Shown here: positions 24,594-33,111 of the stretch, piece by piece
Layout of the letters: each line of letters begins with the position of its first letter
How positions within the stretch are numbered: the stretch's first letter is position 1
Origin: Oleisolibacter albus
Lineage (GTDB): Bacteria; Pseudomonadota; Alphaproteobacteria; Azospirillales; Azospirillaceae
Assembly (NCBI RefSeq): GCF_003336875.1
Contig: NZ_QGNJ01000019.1
Span: 1 to 64,000, forward strand
Direction of reading: 5' to 3'
Length of the DNA stretch: 64,000 nt
The notes under the pieces: model-generated
Database searches by the model: none
What the model was told of the DNA's origin: nothing
The model's input: the letters and a program-made list of their open reading frames with translations, nothing else
Position numbers and translations under genes: made by a program

Positions 24594-25226
24594 TCACTTC
24601 ACCTCGGTGATCAGCGCCTCGCGCGGGCGGCGCACCTTCTTCAGGTTCACCAGCCAGTCATGGGCGGCATCACGATAGCCCAGCGGCAGGATCACGGCCG
24701 AGCGCAGACCGCGCGCCCGCAGGCCCAGGATTTCGTCCAGCTTGTCGGCATCGAACCCTTCCATGGGCGTGGCATCCACGCCCTCGAACGCAGCGGCGAT
24801 GATGGCGGCGCCGAAGGCGATATAGGCCTGACGGGCGGCGTGCTGGAAGTTCACCTCCGGGTCGCGCTGCGGATAGGTGGACAGCAGCATCTTCCGGTAA
24901 TTCTCCCACCCCTCGTTGGTGAAGCCGCGCTCGCTGTTCACCAGATCGAACATCATGTTGATGCGTTCGGGCGTGTAGGTGTCCCAGGCGGCGAAGACCA
25001 GCAGGTGCGATCCGTCGGTCACCTGCCCCTGGTTCCAGGCGATGGCCCTGATCCGCTCGCGGATCTCCGGGTTGGTGACGACAAGCACCTCGAAGGGCTG
25101 CAAGCCACTGGAGGTGGGGGCCAGCCGGACGGCCTCCAGGATGCGGTCCAGCTTGTCCTGCGGCACCATCTTGGCCGGATCCATCTTCTTCGTGGCGTAA
25201 CGCCAGTTGAGCTTCTCGATCAACAC
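24594..25226 (-). CDS. NAD(P)H-dependent nitroreductase (NfsB-like)
   Basis: A 210-residue FMN-dependent oxidoreductase. It has the NfsB-type N-terminus 'NWRYATKKMDPAKMVPQDKL' and 'LAPTSSGLQPFEVLVVTN' for FMN binding, then 'TPMEGFDADKLDEILGL' and 'SAVILPLGYRD'. It would reduce nitroaromatics, quinones or related electrophiles. It starts at GTG 25226. Divergent from an HxlR-type regulator, the common arrangement for such reductases. Confidence 0.9.
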   Translation of the reverse strand: MLIEKLNWRYATKKMDPAKMVPQDKLDRILEAVRLAPTSSGLQPFEVLVVTNPEIRERIRAIAWNQGQVTDGSHLLVFAAWDTYTPERINMMFDLVNSERGFTNEGWENYRKMLLSTYPQRDPEVNFQHAARQAYIAFGAAIIAAAFEGVDATPMEGFDADKLDEILGLRARGLRSAVILPLGYRDAAHDWLVNLKKVRRPREALITEVK

Positions 25227-25388
25227 GGAAAAACCTCGTCTCCAGGCCGGGACAGCATGTCCGGCGCCGCAGGCTCACCCCGCCACGTCCGGCATGGTAC
25301 CGTTTTGTAACCTGGCTAAAATAGGGGCCGCCCGGCCGGCGGCAAGAAGGCATATTTTTGATACCCAGGCACAGAAAGGGAACCACCC
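25227..25388. promoter_or_regulatory. Divergent nitroreductase/HxlR control region
   Basis: A 162-bp gap between divergent genes contains GGTACCGTTTTGTAACC (25296-25312). Its imperfect dyad (GGTAC...GTAACC) is a candidate HxlR binding site, followed by TAAAAT (25316-25321) as a possible -10 element for the regulator gene. Confidence 0.45.
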
Positions 25389-25778
25389 ATGGGCTGCCAC
25401 TACCATGCCGCGGAGTGCAAGCGGGTCGGCGGCGTGCTCTCGCGCATCGGCGACAAATGGAGCGTGCTGGTCATCATCATGCTGGGCGGCCAGCCCCGCC
25501 GCTTCAACGAGCTGAAGCGGCTGATCGGCGGCATTTCACAACGCATGCTGACGCTGACCCTGCGCGGGCTTGAGCGGGACGGTCTGGTCAGCCGCACCGC
25601 CTATCCCACCATTCCGCCACGCGTGGACTATGCGCTGACGGATCTGGGCCGCTCGCTGCTGCTGCCGCTGGAGAGGCTGAGCACCTGGGCCGTCGGCAAC
25701 CTGCCCCGGATCGAGGCGGCGCGGGCACAGTTCGACCGGCAGAACGCACCGGAAACGATGGCGGCGGCCGACACCTGA
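25389..25778 (+). CDS. HxlR family transcriptional regulator
   Basis: A 129-residue winged-helix regulator of the HxlR/YodB class. It has a conserved N-terminal Cys (AAECKRVGGVL), 'IGDKWSVLVIIMLGGQPRRF' and 'GISQRMLTLTLRGLERDGLV'. The single N-terminal Cys is the redox-sensing residue in YodB-type members, so electrophile or quinone sensing is plausible. AAGGGAA precedes the ATG. Divergent from, and probably regulating, the nitroreductase gene. Confidence 0.92.
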   Translation: MGCHYHAAECKRVGGVLSRIGDKWSVLVIIMLGGQPRRFNELKRLIGGISQRMLTLTLRGLERDGLVSRTAYPTIPPRVDYALTDLGRSLLLPLERLSTWAVGNLPRIEAARAQFDRQNAPETMAAADT

Positions 25779-25895
25779 GCCGCCACCGTTACCGATACTG
25801 GGTCCGGGGATCGGACCAAGCGCCCGGCCCCACTGTTGAGCCCTGGCAGACGCCCCTTCCCAGGGGCACAGCCCCACACCACGGAGATGCTCCCG

Positions 25896-26246
25896 ATGGC
25901 GGTTCGCAAATTTTCGATCACCGACGCCCACTTCGAACGATCCCCCGGGCAGAATGGCGAGATCTTCGCCGGCAATGTCGTCGATCAGCGTCACGGTGCG
26001 CCGATCACCATCGGCTATGGCCGCTATGGACCCGACCAGTCCCTTGAGGTGACATTGGAGGTGGACGACGTGATGCTGGTGCTGGAGGGTCAGCTGTCGG
26101 TCTCGAGTACGGCCGGCACCGTCATTGCCGGCCCGGGCGAGATCGTCCACATGCCCAAGGGCGAAATGGTGACCATCCGTTCCCATGCGAACGGAGCCGT
26201 GACCGCCTATGTCACCTATCCCCATTGGCAGACCCCGGATATCTGA
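25896..26246 (+). CDS. Cupin-domain protein (EutQ-like)
   Basis: A 116-residue single cupin barrel ('VTLEVDDVMLVLEGQLSVSS', 'IAGPGEIVHMPKGEMVTIRS'), lacking the usual His-rich metal motif. It resembles the ethanolamine-utilisation EutQ-like cupins that occur outside eut operons. CGGAG nine bases before ATG 25896 decides the start over an ATG at 25887. No eut genes are nearby, so the role is unknown. Confidence 0.8.
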   Translation: MAVRKFSITDAHFERSPGQNGEIFAGNVVDQRHGAPITIGYGRYGPDQSLEVTLEVDDVMLVLEGQLSVSSTAGTVIAGPGEIVHMPKGEMVTIRSHANGAVTAYVTYPHWQTPDI

Positions 26247-26550
26247 ACCGGCGCGCCGGCCGCTCGGACCGGTTGGATCCGTCCACGGCCGAGCAGAGGC
26301 CCGCCGAGAATTGCCCGACATCCATGCCGGCTTTCCAGCACGCTAAAATGAAAGCGCGGGGCCGACGGCTGTCCGGCCACGGACCCTGACCACCAGCCGT
26401 CATGGAAATACATGCCCGCCCTCAACACCTGATCCGGCCCCGCCGGACCCGACATACTCTGCACAGCTTGTTCGTTACTCTTCAAACCACCTGGAAATCT
26501 TCTTTTAATTGTGCTAGCAAGCCCCCGTATTAACCTCACGGTGGCACAAC
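26247..26550. other. Intergenic region, 304 bp
   Basis: No gene seen. AACCGG...CCGGTT (about 26246-26274) is a possible hairpin after the cupin gene. The last 90 bp are A/T rich (TTCTTTTAATTGTGCTAGC at about 26500) and probably hold the promoter of the exported-protein gene at 26551. Confidence 0.4.
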
Positions 26551-26955
26551 ATGCTCTCACGACTTCTTCTGGTATTCGCAGCGCTGGTCGCTTTTGCCTT
26601 GCCGGCGCAGGCGCAGTTCGGGCGGACCCAACCGGTCTACAATGTGGAGGACGCTCCGATCGCTTCGGTGTCTGGCAAAAGCCTGAGCGCCGAAGAGGTC
26701 AAGTCCAGGATCATCCAGGCGGCCCAGGCTCGTGAATGGATCGTGCAGGAAGTCGGCCCAGGTCACCTGACCGCAACAGTCAGACCCCGGACACACGTCG
26801 CTGTTGTCGACATCCTCTATTCGCCTACGCTTTATTCCATCAAGTACAAGGACAGCACAAACCTGCTCTACGATGGGACCACCATCCACAGGAATTACAA
26901 CAAGTGGGTTAAGCTTCTGGAAGCGGATATCAACGTCAAGCTGAATCAGCGCTGA
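26551..26955 (+). CDS. Exported protein of unknown function
   Basis: A 134-residue protein with signal peptide (LLLVFAALVAFALPAQA|Q) and a compact mature domain. The mature domain has 'DAPIASVSGKSLSAEEVKSR', then 'HVAVVDILYSPTLYSIKYKD' and a final 'IHRNYNKWVKLLEADI'. This pattern (helix, strand with 'I.Y....YSI.Y.DS.NL', conserved YN.W) is a conserved periplasmic family of unknown role. Its last 20 bases overlap, tail to tail, the end of the phosphopantetheinyl-transferase gene of the pigment cluster. Confidence 0.75.
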   Translation: MLSRLLLVFAALVAFALPAQAQFGRTQPVYNVEDAPIASVSGKSLSAEEVKSRIIQAAQAREWIVQEVGPGHLTATVRPRTHVAVVDILYSPTLYSIKYKDSTNLLYDGTTIHRNYNKWVKLLEADINVKLNQR

Positions 26956-27655
26956 TTTCCCAAGAGAAATCCGCCTCCCACTGCCGGATCGCAGCTGGTG
27001 CCGTACCGCTCGATTCCTTGGTTTCATACACAGGAATCATCAAGGGCGAGCCTCCATCCAAGCCGGCCCCGGCGTACAGGGCCAAGGCCAGCATGTGGTG
27101 GGTGCCGAAAGCACCAGCAATCACGCGCCAAGGTCCGGCTGGCAGACCCGCCCCGCGTTGGATCGCGGGTCTGCCAGCCGCCAGGTCGACACCGGAAAGA
27201 CTGTGGAATACGGTCAGGCCGACAGCCTTGGCGATCGCTTCCTTCATGACCCACCAGCACAAGGCCTGATGCTCTGCGGCGGTCGCCGGCAATCGGGCAA
27301 GCCGGTCGCATTCCATTGGCGTGTATGCCTGCCGAGCGACGCGCAGCGCCTTGCCTGCGTGGGATAGTGTCTCCAGATCGATACCGACATCTCCGCCGCT
27401 GCGGAGAGCCAGCACGATCCGGTCCCCGGTGTGGCTGAGATTGAATCCCAGCCCCGCTTGCACTGCCTGGCGGCATCGAGGCTTGCCGTATGGGCCCCGC
27501 TCCAGGTCCAAAGCCTCGGCGGACAGGCCCAGAGCTGTGGCCAGCCTGGTCCGCAGCAACCAATCCGCCGCGGCCGAGCGCTTCGACAGCACGTCGCCCG
27601 AACCATCAAGATATAGGTAATGCAGCTCGATTCCAGGGGCGCCTGCTCCCGCCAT
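26936..27655 (-). CDS. 4'-phosphopantetheinyl transferase (Sfp type)
   Basis: A 239-residue Sfp-type enzyme that activates carrier proteins by transferring phosphopantetheine from CoA. Motifs in order: GPYGKP at 54-59, FNLSHT at 71-76, GIDLE at 91-95 (Mg ligands) and KEAIAKAVG at 138-146. As the last gene of the pigment operon, starting one base after the apeR-like stop, it most likely loads the two ACPs at 42.2-42.8 kb. The C-terminal 20 bp overlap the convergent exported-protein gene. Confidence 0.93.
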   Translation of the reverse strand: MAGAGAPGIELHYLYLDGSGDVLSKRSAAADWLLRTRLATALGLSAEALDLERGPYGKPRCRQAVQAGLGFNLSHTGDRIVLALRSGGDVGIDLETLSHAGKALRVARQAYTPMECDRLARLPATAAEHQALCWWVMKEAIAKAVGLTVFHSLSGVDLAAGRPAIQRGAGLPAGPWRVIAGAFGTHHMLALALYAGAGLDGGSPLMIPVYETKESSGTAPAAIRQWEADFSWEISADSA

Positions 27656-27656
27656 C

Positions 27657-28883
27657 TCAGGTCCAGCGCCGGAAGATCAGCGAACTGTTCACGCCGCCGA
27701 AGGCGAAGTTGTTGGACATGACGAGATCTGTATCGATGCCGCGGCCAGCGCCAGTGATATAGTCAAGGGGAGCACAACGCGGATCGAGATCGTCCAGATT
27801 GAGATTCGGAGCGAACCAGCCATTCCGCATCATCTGGATGGCAGCGACGGCCTCGATGGCACCACAGGCCCCCAGCGTGTGTCCCGTATAGCTTTTCAGC
27901 GAGCTGATCGGGATATGTCTGCCAAAGACATCCGCCGTTGCGTTGCTTTCCGCAATATCGCCCGCCTCTGTCGCTGTTCCGTGGGCATTGATATAACCGA
28001 TGGCCTCGGGCGCCAGATTCGCATCGGCCAGAGCCAGCCGCAAACAGGTGGCCATCGTCTCCTGTGCCGGTTGGGTGACGTGCCGGCCATCGGAATTCGT
28101 GCCGAAACCGACGATCTCGGCCAGGATCCGCGCGCCGCGGGCCTGGGCATGTTCCAGTTCTTCCAGGACGAGCGTCGCCGCTCCCTCGCCAATCACCAAC
28201 CCGTCGCGGTTGCGGTCAAAGGGGCGCGGGGTCGCCCCGATGTCGTCATTGCGCTCGCTGGTGGCATAGAGCGTTTCGAACACGGCGGCCTGGCTCGGAC
28301 TGATCTCCTCCGCCCCGCCAGCCAGGATCACATCCTGCAGCCCCCGCTGAATCGACTCGTAGGCATAGCCAATGGACAGGCTGCCCGAGGTACAGGCACT
28401 GGAACTGGGGATAATGCGCCCAGTCATGCCGAAGAAGATCCCGATACTCACCGCCGTCGTGTGCGGCATCATACGCACGTAGGTATTGGCGCGCATGCTG
28501 CCGGTCCGGTGATTGATCAGCATCTCACCGAACTCGATGATCGACGGCGGCGAGCCGGATGACGAGCCATAGGCGACCCCTGCCCGCCCCCCAGTCAACA
28601 CCGGATTGCCGAGCAGGCCAGCATCGGCAAGCGCCAGTTCGCTGGCGTAAGTGGCCAACAGGCTCACACGCCCCATGCCACGGGTACGCTGGCGGTTGTA
28701 ATGCGCCGGCAATGGAAACTCGGGGACCACCGCCGCCAGCCGGCAGCGCAGCCCTTCATAGATTTCCCAGCCCGCCATATAAGACACGCCGTTGCGCAGG
28801 GAGCGCAGATGCGCCTCGATAGACGGCCAGTCATTGCCGACAGGCGTCAGCGCTCCCAATCCAGTTACGACCACGCGCCGCAT
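27657..28883 (-). CDS. apeR: Beta-ketoacyl-ACP synthase (ApeR-like)
   Basis: A 408-residue FabF-type condensing enzyme with the full Cys-His-His triad: C164 in SSACTSGS, H301 in NAHGTATEAGD and H335 in YTGHTLGACG. In aryl polyene systems the R-type KS is thought to start or prime chain building, separate from the O/C heterodimer that elongates. The ATG at 28883 overlaps the KR stop (TGATG). Length and motifs are complete. Confidence 0.9.
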   Translation of the reverse strand: MRRVVVTGLGALTPVGNDWPSIEAHLRSLRNGVSYMAGWEIYEGLRCRLAAVVPEFPLPAHYNRQRTRGMGRVSLLATYASELALADAGLLGNPVLTGGRAGVAYGSSSGSPPSIIEFGEMLINHRTGSMRANTYVRMMPHTTAVSIGIFFGMTGRIIPSSSACTSGSLSIGYAYESIQRGLQDVILAGGAEEISPSQAAVFETLYATSERNDDIGATPRPFDRNRDGLVIGEGAATLVLEELEHAQARGARILAEIVGFGTNSDGRHVTQPAQETMATCLRLALADANLAPEAIGYINAHGTATEAGDIAESNATADVFGRHIPISSLKSYTGHTLGACGAIEAVAAIQMMRNGWFAPNLNLDDLDPRCAPLDYITGAGRGIDTDLVMSNNFAFGGVNSSLIFRRWT

Positions 28884-29608
28884 CAGAACATTCCACCATT
28901 CACGGAAATCGTTTGCCGGGTGATGTACCCGGCCTCGTCGGAAAAGAGGAAACCGACAAGCGCCGCCACGTCGGTCGCCGTTCCCATCCGCTGCATGGGG
29001 ATCAGGTCCGCCAGACGAGTCTTGTCCATCTCCGCCGTCATATCGGTATCGATCACGCCGGGCGCCACACAGTTGACGGTAATCCGGCGGCTTGCAAGTT
29101 CCACGGCCAGGGCCTTGGTCGCACCGATCAGCCCGGCTTTGGCCGCGCTGTAATTCACCTGCCCCCTGTTCCCCATGACACCGGCCACAGAGGAAAGGAC
29201 CACGATACGACCACCGCTCCGGCGCCGCACCATCGGCATGGTCAGCGGATGGACGACATTGAAGAAACCATCGAGATTGGTGCGGATCACCTCGTCCCAT
29301 TCCTCTCCGGTCAAGGCCGGAAAGGCGTTATCCCGGTGGACTCCAGCATTGCAGACGATCCCGTAATAGGCGCCGTTGGCATCCACATCGGCCGACAGCG
29401 TCGCGGCCGCTGCGGCCCGGTCTGCAACGTCGAAGACCTGCAACCGCGCCGTCCCGCCGGCCGCCTCGATTTCGGCGACCACGTCCTCTGCCTGTCCACG
29501 CTGGCTGCGGCAATGCACCGTAACATCGAAACCATCCCGCGCCAGCCGCAGGGCGATGGCCCGGCCAATACCGCGGCTGGATCCGGTTACGAGCACACGA
29601 CGCGTCAT
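28883..29608 (-). CDS. apeQ: 3-ketoacyl-ACP reductase (ApeQ-like, FabG family)
   Basis: A 241-residue SDR with TGSSRGIG at 8-15, 'CNAGVHRDN' and the catalytic Ser plus YSAAK. It would reduce the 3-keto group after each condensation with NAD(P)H, giving the 3-hydroxy substrate for ApeP/ApeI-type dehydration. It overlaps the upstream DH gene by 4 nt (ATGA) and the downstream KS by 1 nt. Confidence 0.9.
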   Translation of the reverse strand: MTRRVLVTGSSRGIGRAIALRLARDGFDVTVHCRSQRGQAEDVVAEIEAAGGTARLQVFDVADRAAAAATLSADVDANGAYYGIVCNAGVHRDNAFPALTGEEWDEVIRTNLDGFFNVVHPLTMPMVRRRSGGRIVVLSSVAGVMGNRGQVNYSAAKAGLIGATKALAVELASRRITVNCVAPGVIDTDMTAEMDKTRLADLIPMQRMGTATDVAALVGFLFSDEAGYITRQTISVNGGMF

Positions 29609-30084
29609 GGCAGATCTTCCTCGAAAAAGGCTTTCCGATCACTCGGGACAAAGACGTTCAGCCGGCATTCCGCCCAGACGGAATGCCCCTCGATTCGGCA
29701 GTGGAACACACCGGCCGGCCCGTCCAGCAGTTCCTGCTCCACCCGGACGGTGAGCAGATCGCCCAACGGGAACCAGGGTGACGAGGCGGTGAACCGCCGG
29801 GTTCCAACCAGCAGGCCGAGAGAAATCGGCTTGCGTTCGAGTTGACTGCGAATGCCGTCATACATGGCCACGGTCTGGGCCATGTACTCGATTCCGACCC
29901 AGGACGGGACTCCACGGCCGATCTCATAGAACAGGGAATCCTCGGCGATGCGCACTTCTGCTTCGGCCCAGCCATCGCCATAGCAACGGGCACGATCCAG
30001 CAGCAGCATCGTCCGGGCATGTGGCAGCAACATGTCCACGGGCCAGGGGATATGCCGGCCCGCCTGTGGGACAACCTCCTCCAT
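29605..30084 (-). CDS. apeP: Hot-dog fold dehydratase (ApeP-like)
   Basis: A 159-residue FabZ/FabA-like dehydratase. The catalytic His22 lies in LLPHARTMLLLD and the acidic partner Glu66 in WVGIEYMAQTVAMYDG. It removes water from 3-hydroxyacyl-ACP to form the conjugated double bond. A second dehydratase domain is fused to the AMP-ligase (39.9 kb), as in ape systems that have both I and P. The start overlaps the stop of the KS gene (TGATG). Confidence 0.87.
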   Translation of the reverse strand: MEEVVPQAGRHIPWPVDMLLPHARTMLLLDRARCYGDGWAEAEVRIAEDSLFYEIGRGVPSWVGIEYMAQTVAMYDGIRSQLERKPISLGLLVGTRRFTASSPWFPLGDLLTVRVEQELLDGPAGVFHCRIEGHSVWAECRLNVFVPSDRKAFFEEDLP

Positions 30085-31280
30085 CAGAGCCTCCCCAGCA
30101 CAAGGCTGATATTGTTGCCGCCAAAGGCACAGGCATTGACCATCACGACCCCCTGCCCCTTCCGACGCAATGTCTCGCCCCGACGAACAAGCGTGGCGCT
30201 GAGCAAACCGGGATCGACGTCGCCGTCCCAGAGATGGGGGGGCAGGAGGCCATCGACATTTTCATCCGACAAGGTCAACCAGCTGGCCGCAGCACCCAGG
30301 GCGCCGGCCGCGCCGAGCGTATGGCCCAGCTGTGGCTTTGATGAACTGCAGGGCACACCTTGGGGGAATATCCGCTGCATGGCGCGGCTCTCCATATGAT
30401 CGTTCTGTAGCGTCCCGGTGCCATGGAGATGGACATAGTCCACGGCCGTCGCCTCCAGGCCGGCTTGGCGCAGCGCCTGCCCCATGGCGGCCGCGATCCC
30501 CCGCCCGTCAGGATCGGGAGCCGTCATGGAATAGGCGTCGGAGGTACTGCCTGTGCCAAGCAGAGCCACGGCGGCGGGCTCCCGTCGCATCAGGAACAAC
30601 GCCGCCCCCTCGCCCAGGCTGGTACCATCCCGGTTTCGACTGAACGGATTGCAGATCCGGCGGGATAGAACGGACAGCGCATCGAAGCCGTTCATCGTCA
30701 GTCGGCAGAGCGTGTCCACCCCGCCGGCCAGCACCACGTCGGCCAGTCCGGTCAACAGCAGGCGGCGCCCCGCCGCCAGGGCCTGGGCCCCGGAACTGCA
30801 GGCCGTGGAGATGGTATAGGCCGGACCGGCAAGCCCCAATTGCCGGGCCGCCACCTCTGCCACGCTGCCCATCTCCTGCCGTCGGATATCATAGGCGGGT
30901 GGCAGATCGCCTTGCCGCAGCAGATGGGCAATGGCCGCTTCGCCCTCGGCAATACCAGAAGTGCTGGACCCCAGAACCACAGCGACGCGCTCCGGTCCGA
31001 CCTCGGCCACCGCCGCGTCGATCTCAGCCTGGATTTCCTGGATCACAAGCGTCATCAGCCGGCTGTTGCGGCTGGAAAAGCAATCCAGGGTCTGAGGAAG
31101 GTCCGGCAGATCCCCGGAAACGACGCCGGCCGGGATCGGCAGGTTGCTGATCATAAGATCGGGCCGCGGCACCATCCCGCCTTGCTCGCCTTGAAACAGC
31201 CCGGCGGCAACGTGTGCCTTCCCCCGTCCGACCGCGCATGCGACGCCAAGGGCGTGAAGATAAACCGGCCGCGCTGTCAC
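30084..31280 (-). CDS. apeO: Beta-ketoacyl-ACP synthase (ApeO-like elongating KS)
   Basis: A 398-residue KS with C161 in STACSSGAQ, H286 in HLHGTGT and H320 in QLGHTLGAAG. In the E. coli/Xenorhabdus pathway the O-type KS pairs with a catalytically incomplete KS-like partner (C) to elongate the polyene; that partner is encoded at the head of this operon (43603-44391). It starts at GTG 31280, overlapping the DUF3261 stop by 4 nt (GTGA). Confidence 0.9.
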   Translation of the reverse strand: MTARPVYLHALGVACAVGRGKAHVAAGLFQGEQGGMVPRPDLMISNLPIPAGVVSGDLPDLPQTLDCFSSRNSRLMTLVIQEIQAEIDAAVAEVGPERVAVVLGSSTSGIAEGEAAIAHLLRQGDLPPAYDIRRQEMGSVAEVAARQLGLAGPAYTISTACSSGAQALAAGRRLLLTGLADVVLAGGVDTLCRLTMNGFDALSVLSRRICNPFSRNRDGTSLGEGAALFLMRREPAAVALLGTGSTSDAYSMTAPDPDGRGIAAAMGQALRQAGLEATAVDYVHLHGTGTLQNDHMESRAMQRIFPQGVPCSSSKPQLGHTLGAAGALGAAASWLTLSDENVDGLLPPHLWDGDVDPGLLSATLVRRGETLRRKGQGVVMVNACAFGGNNISLVLGRL

Positions 31281-31873
31281 GACGAGGCTCCCATGACTTT
31301 TGTCCGGATGCGGAGTTGATAGGCGGGATGGACGCGGTTCACTATCAGGTCTGCCGTCGGAGTTCCCGTCCTATCTGCCGGGGGCAAGGACGTCTCGGCC
31401 AGCAGGGTGCCATCGCGATCAAACAGGCGACGCCCACCGGTTTCGGTCCGCACCAATTCCAAGCCCTGACGGGCGAAGGCAGCTCGGAGACTTGCGTCCG
31501 GCCAGAACGCCAACTGGAAGTCGGCCAACACGTGACGCGGGTCCACCGGCAGAGATTTTCCTCCCGGCACCACCACCTCAACGGTATGACCATCATGCGT
31601 GAGCGTGAACAGCGGCAGTCCCAAGGGGCTGAGGCCGGTCATCCGCAGCGTTGTCCCGGATAACTCGACCTGGAAGCGCAGAGACCGCGTCTGGTCCTGG
31701 AAAGTGCCCGTCACCAGTTGATCGAGCACCACAGGGGCACCGAAATCTGCGGGCGCCAGATCCAGGAGCAGCGGCTCCTGCGCCGCAGGAGCCTGCCCCC
31801 CCCCCCGCACACCGGAACAGGCCGCAAGCCCGGTCAGCACCAAGACCGGCAAAAGGCGAAAAACAGGACGCAT
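31277..31873 (-). CDS. DUF3261 lipoprotein (ApeN-like)
   Basis: A 198-residue predicted lipoprotein with lipobox LTGLAAC (Cys near residue 19), a Gly/Gln/Ala linker and a beta-rich mature domain ('LRMTGLSPLGLPLFTLTHDG', 'VDPRHVLADFQLAFWPDASL'). DUF3261 proteins are found almost only in aryl polyene/flexirubin clusters, consistent with a periplasmic or outer-membrane role in product placement. The ATG at 31873 overlaps the flavoenzyme stop (TGATG); a GTG three bases upstream is less likely. Confidence 0.85.
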   Translation of the reverse strand: MRPVFRLLPVLVLTGLAACSGVRGGGQAPAAQEPLLLDLAPADFGAPVVLDQLVTGTFQDQTRSLRFQVELSGTTLRMTGLSPLGLPLFTLTHDGHTVEVVVPGGKSLPVDPRHVLADFQLAFWPDASLRAAFARQGLELVRTETGGRRLFDRDGTLLAETSLPPADRTGTPTADLIVNRVHPAYQLRIRTKVMGASS

Positions 31874-33111
31874 CACGCAGCCCTGGCCAGTTCCGCGATC
31901 GCGGCCAGGCGGGGGCCGGGACGGGCGACCAATGGATTGTCCTCATCCCAGGCGTACCCCGCCAGCACGGCACAGATCATCTGACGGATTTTTGGTTCCG
32001 CGCGGCCGGCGTGGAAAATGATGTCCTGCAGATCGCCTGTGTACCATGCCTCGACAAAATGGCGGAATGTCTCGATTCCCCTGGCCAGCGGAGCGGCAAA
32101 AGCCGTCTGCCAGTCGACCGTCTCTCCCCGCAGATGGCGGTCCAGAGCCGCCGCGGCCAGAAACGAGGATTTCAGGGCGATGGTCACGCCCGAGGAAAAG
32201 ATCGGGTCCAGAAACTCTCCGGCATTGCCCAGCAGGGCAAAGCCTCCGCCCCAAAGCCTGGACACCTTGGCGGAGTATCCAGTCAACCGGCGGATGGGAA
32301 GTGGCCACTCCGCACCGGCAAGCAACCGGGACAGGTTGGGCACGCTGGAGACCCAATAACGGAGCTTGGCCGCATCCTCGCCGCCGGGGACCCCTTGCAC
32401 CAATTCTGCTTCGCCAACGACCCCGAGTGAGCAGGTTCCATCGGCAAACGGGATCAGCCAGAACCAGACATCCCGGTGCTGGGGGTGAACTGTAATCAGG
32501 ATTTTGTCACGGTCGAAATTCCGATCGTCGATATGATCGACCACATGGGTGAACAATGCCTGGCGCACGGGCCAATCGGATGGCCGGTCCAGATCAAGGA
32601 GCTTCGGCAACACCCGGCCGAAGCCACTGGCATCCAGGCAGAAGCGGGCCCTGACCACCCCGCTCCCCTCCTGCCCTTCAAAGCCCAGGGCCACACCGTC
32701 GGCCGTTTCCGTAAAGCTGGTAATCGTCTGCCCGTAACGGATGTCGGCCCCCTGGCGTGCCGCCTCATCCGCGAGGATCTTGTCAAAATGAGCCCGTTTG
32801 ACCTGATAGGTCGTCGCCCACCCCGACGACAGCTTGTCCGAGAAGTCGAAGGCGAAATACCGGCCATCGGCTTCAAACGCCGCGCCATTCTTGTGCTGGA
32901 AGCCGGCCTGCTGCACGGCCGGCAGCATCCCTGCTTCTTCAAGATAGGCCATGGACTGCGGCAGCAGACTCTCCCCGATGGAGAAGCGTGGAAAGCTCTC
33001 CCGCTCCAGCACCGTGACGCGATGGCCATATCGGATCAGCAATGCCGCTGCGACGGCGCCGGCCGGACCAGCCCCGATGATTGCCACATCCGTCTTCAAC
33101 TCATTGGACAT
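31873..33111 (-). CDS. FAD-dependent oxidoreductase, halogenase-like
   Basis: A 412-residue flavoprotein. The FAD-binding IGAGPAG is at 12-18, followed by ERESFPRFSIGESLLP, CLDASGFGR and GNAGEFLDPIFSSGV. It contains WFWLIP at 216-221, which fits the WxWxIP signature of flavin-dependent halogenases that keeps them from acting as monooxygenases. The catalytic Lys could not be placed with certainty: K74 lies in the right region, but the spacing differs. Related genes occur in xanthomonadin/flexirubin clusters where the product is halogenated. Halogenation of the aryl head is therefore a reasonable inference, not shown. Confidence 0.82.
   Translation of the reverse strand: MSNELKTDVAIIGAGPAGAVAAALLIRYGHRVTVLERESFPRFSIGESLLPQSMAYLEEAGMLPAVQQAGFQHKNGAAFEADGRYFAFDFSDKLSSGWATTYQVKRAHFDKILADEAARQGADIRYGQTITSFTETADGVALGFEGQEGSGVVRARFCLDASGFGRVLPKLLDLDRPSDWPVRQALFTHVVDHIDDRNFDRDKILITVHPQHRDVWFWLIPFADGTCSLGVVGEAELVQGVPGGEDAAKLRYWVSSVPNLSRLLAGAEWPLPIRRLTGYSAKVSRLWGGGFALLGNAGEFLDPIFSSGVTIALKSSFLAAAALDRHLRGETVDWQTAFAAPLARGIETFRHFVEAWYTGDLQDIIFHAGRAEPKIRQMICAVLAGYAWDEDNPLVARPGPRLAAIAELARAA

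Noticed and set aside
26936-26955. 20-bp tail-to-tail overlap of the PPTase gene and the exported-protein gene as sign of a frameshift
   Set aside because: Both genes end with intact conserved domains, so the overlap looks like ordinary compaction rather than an error.
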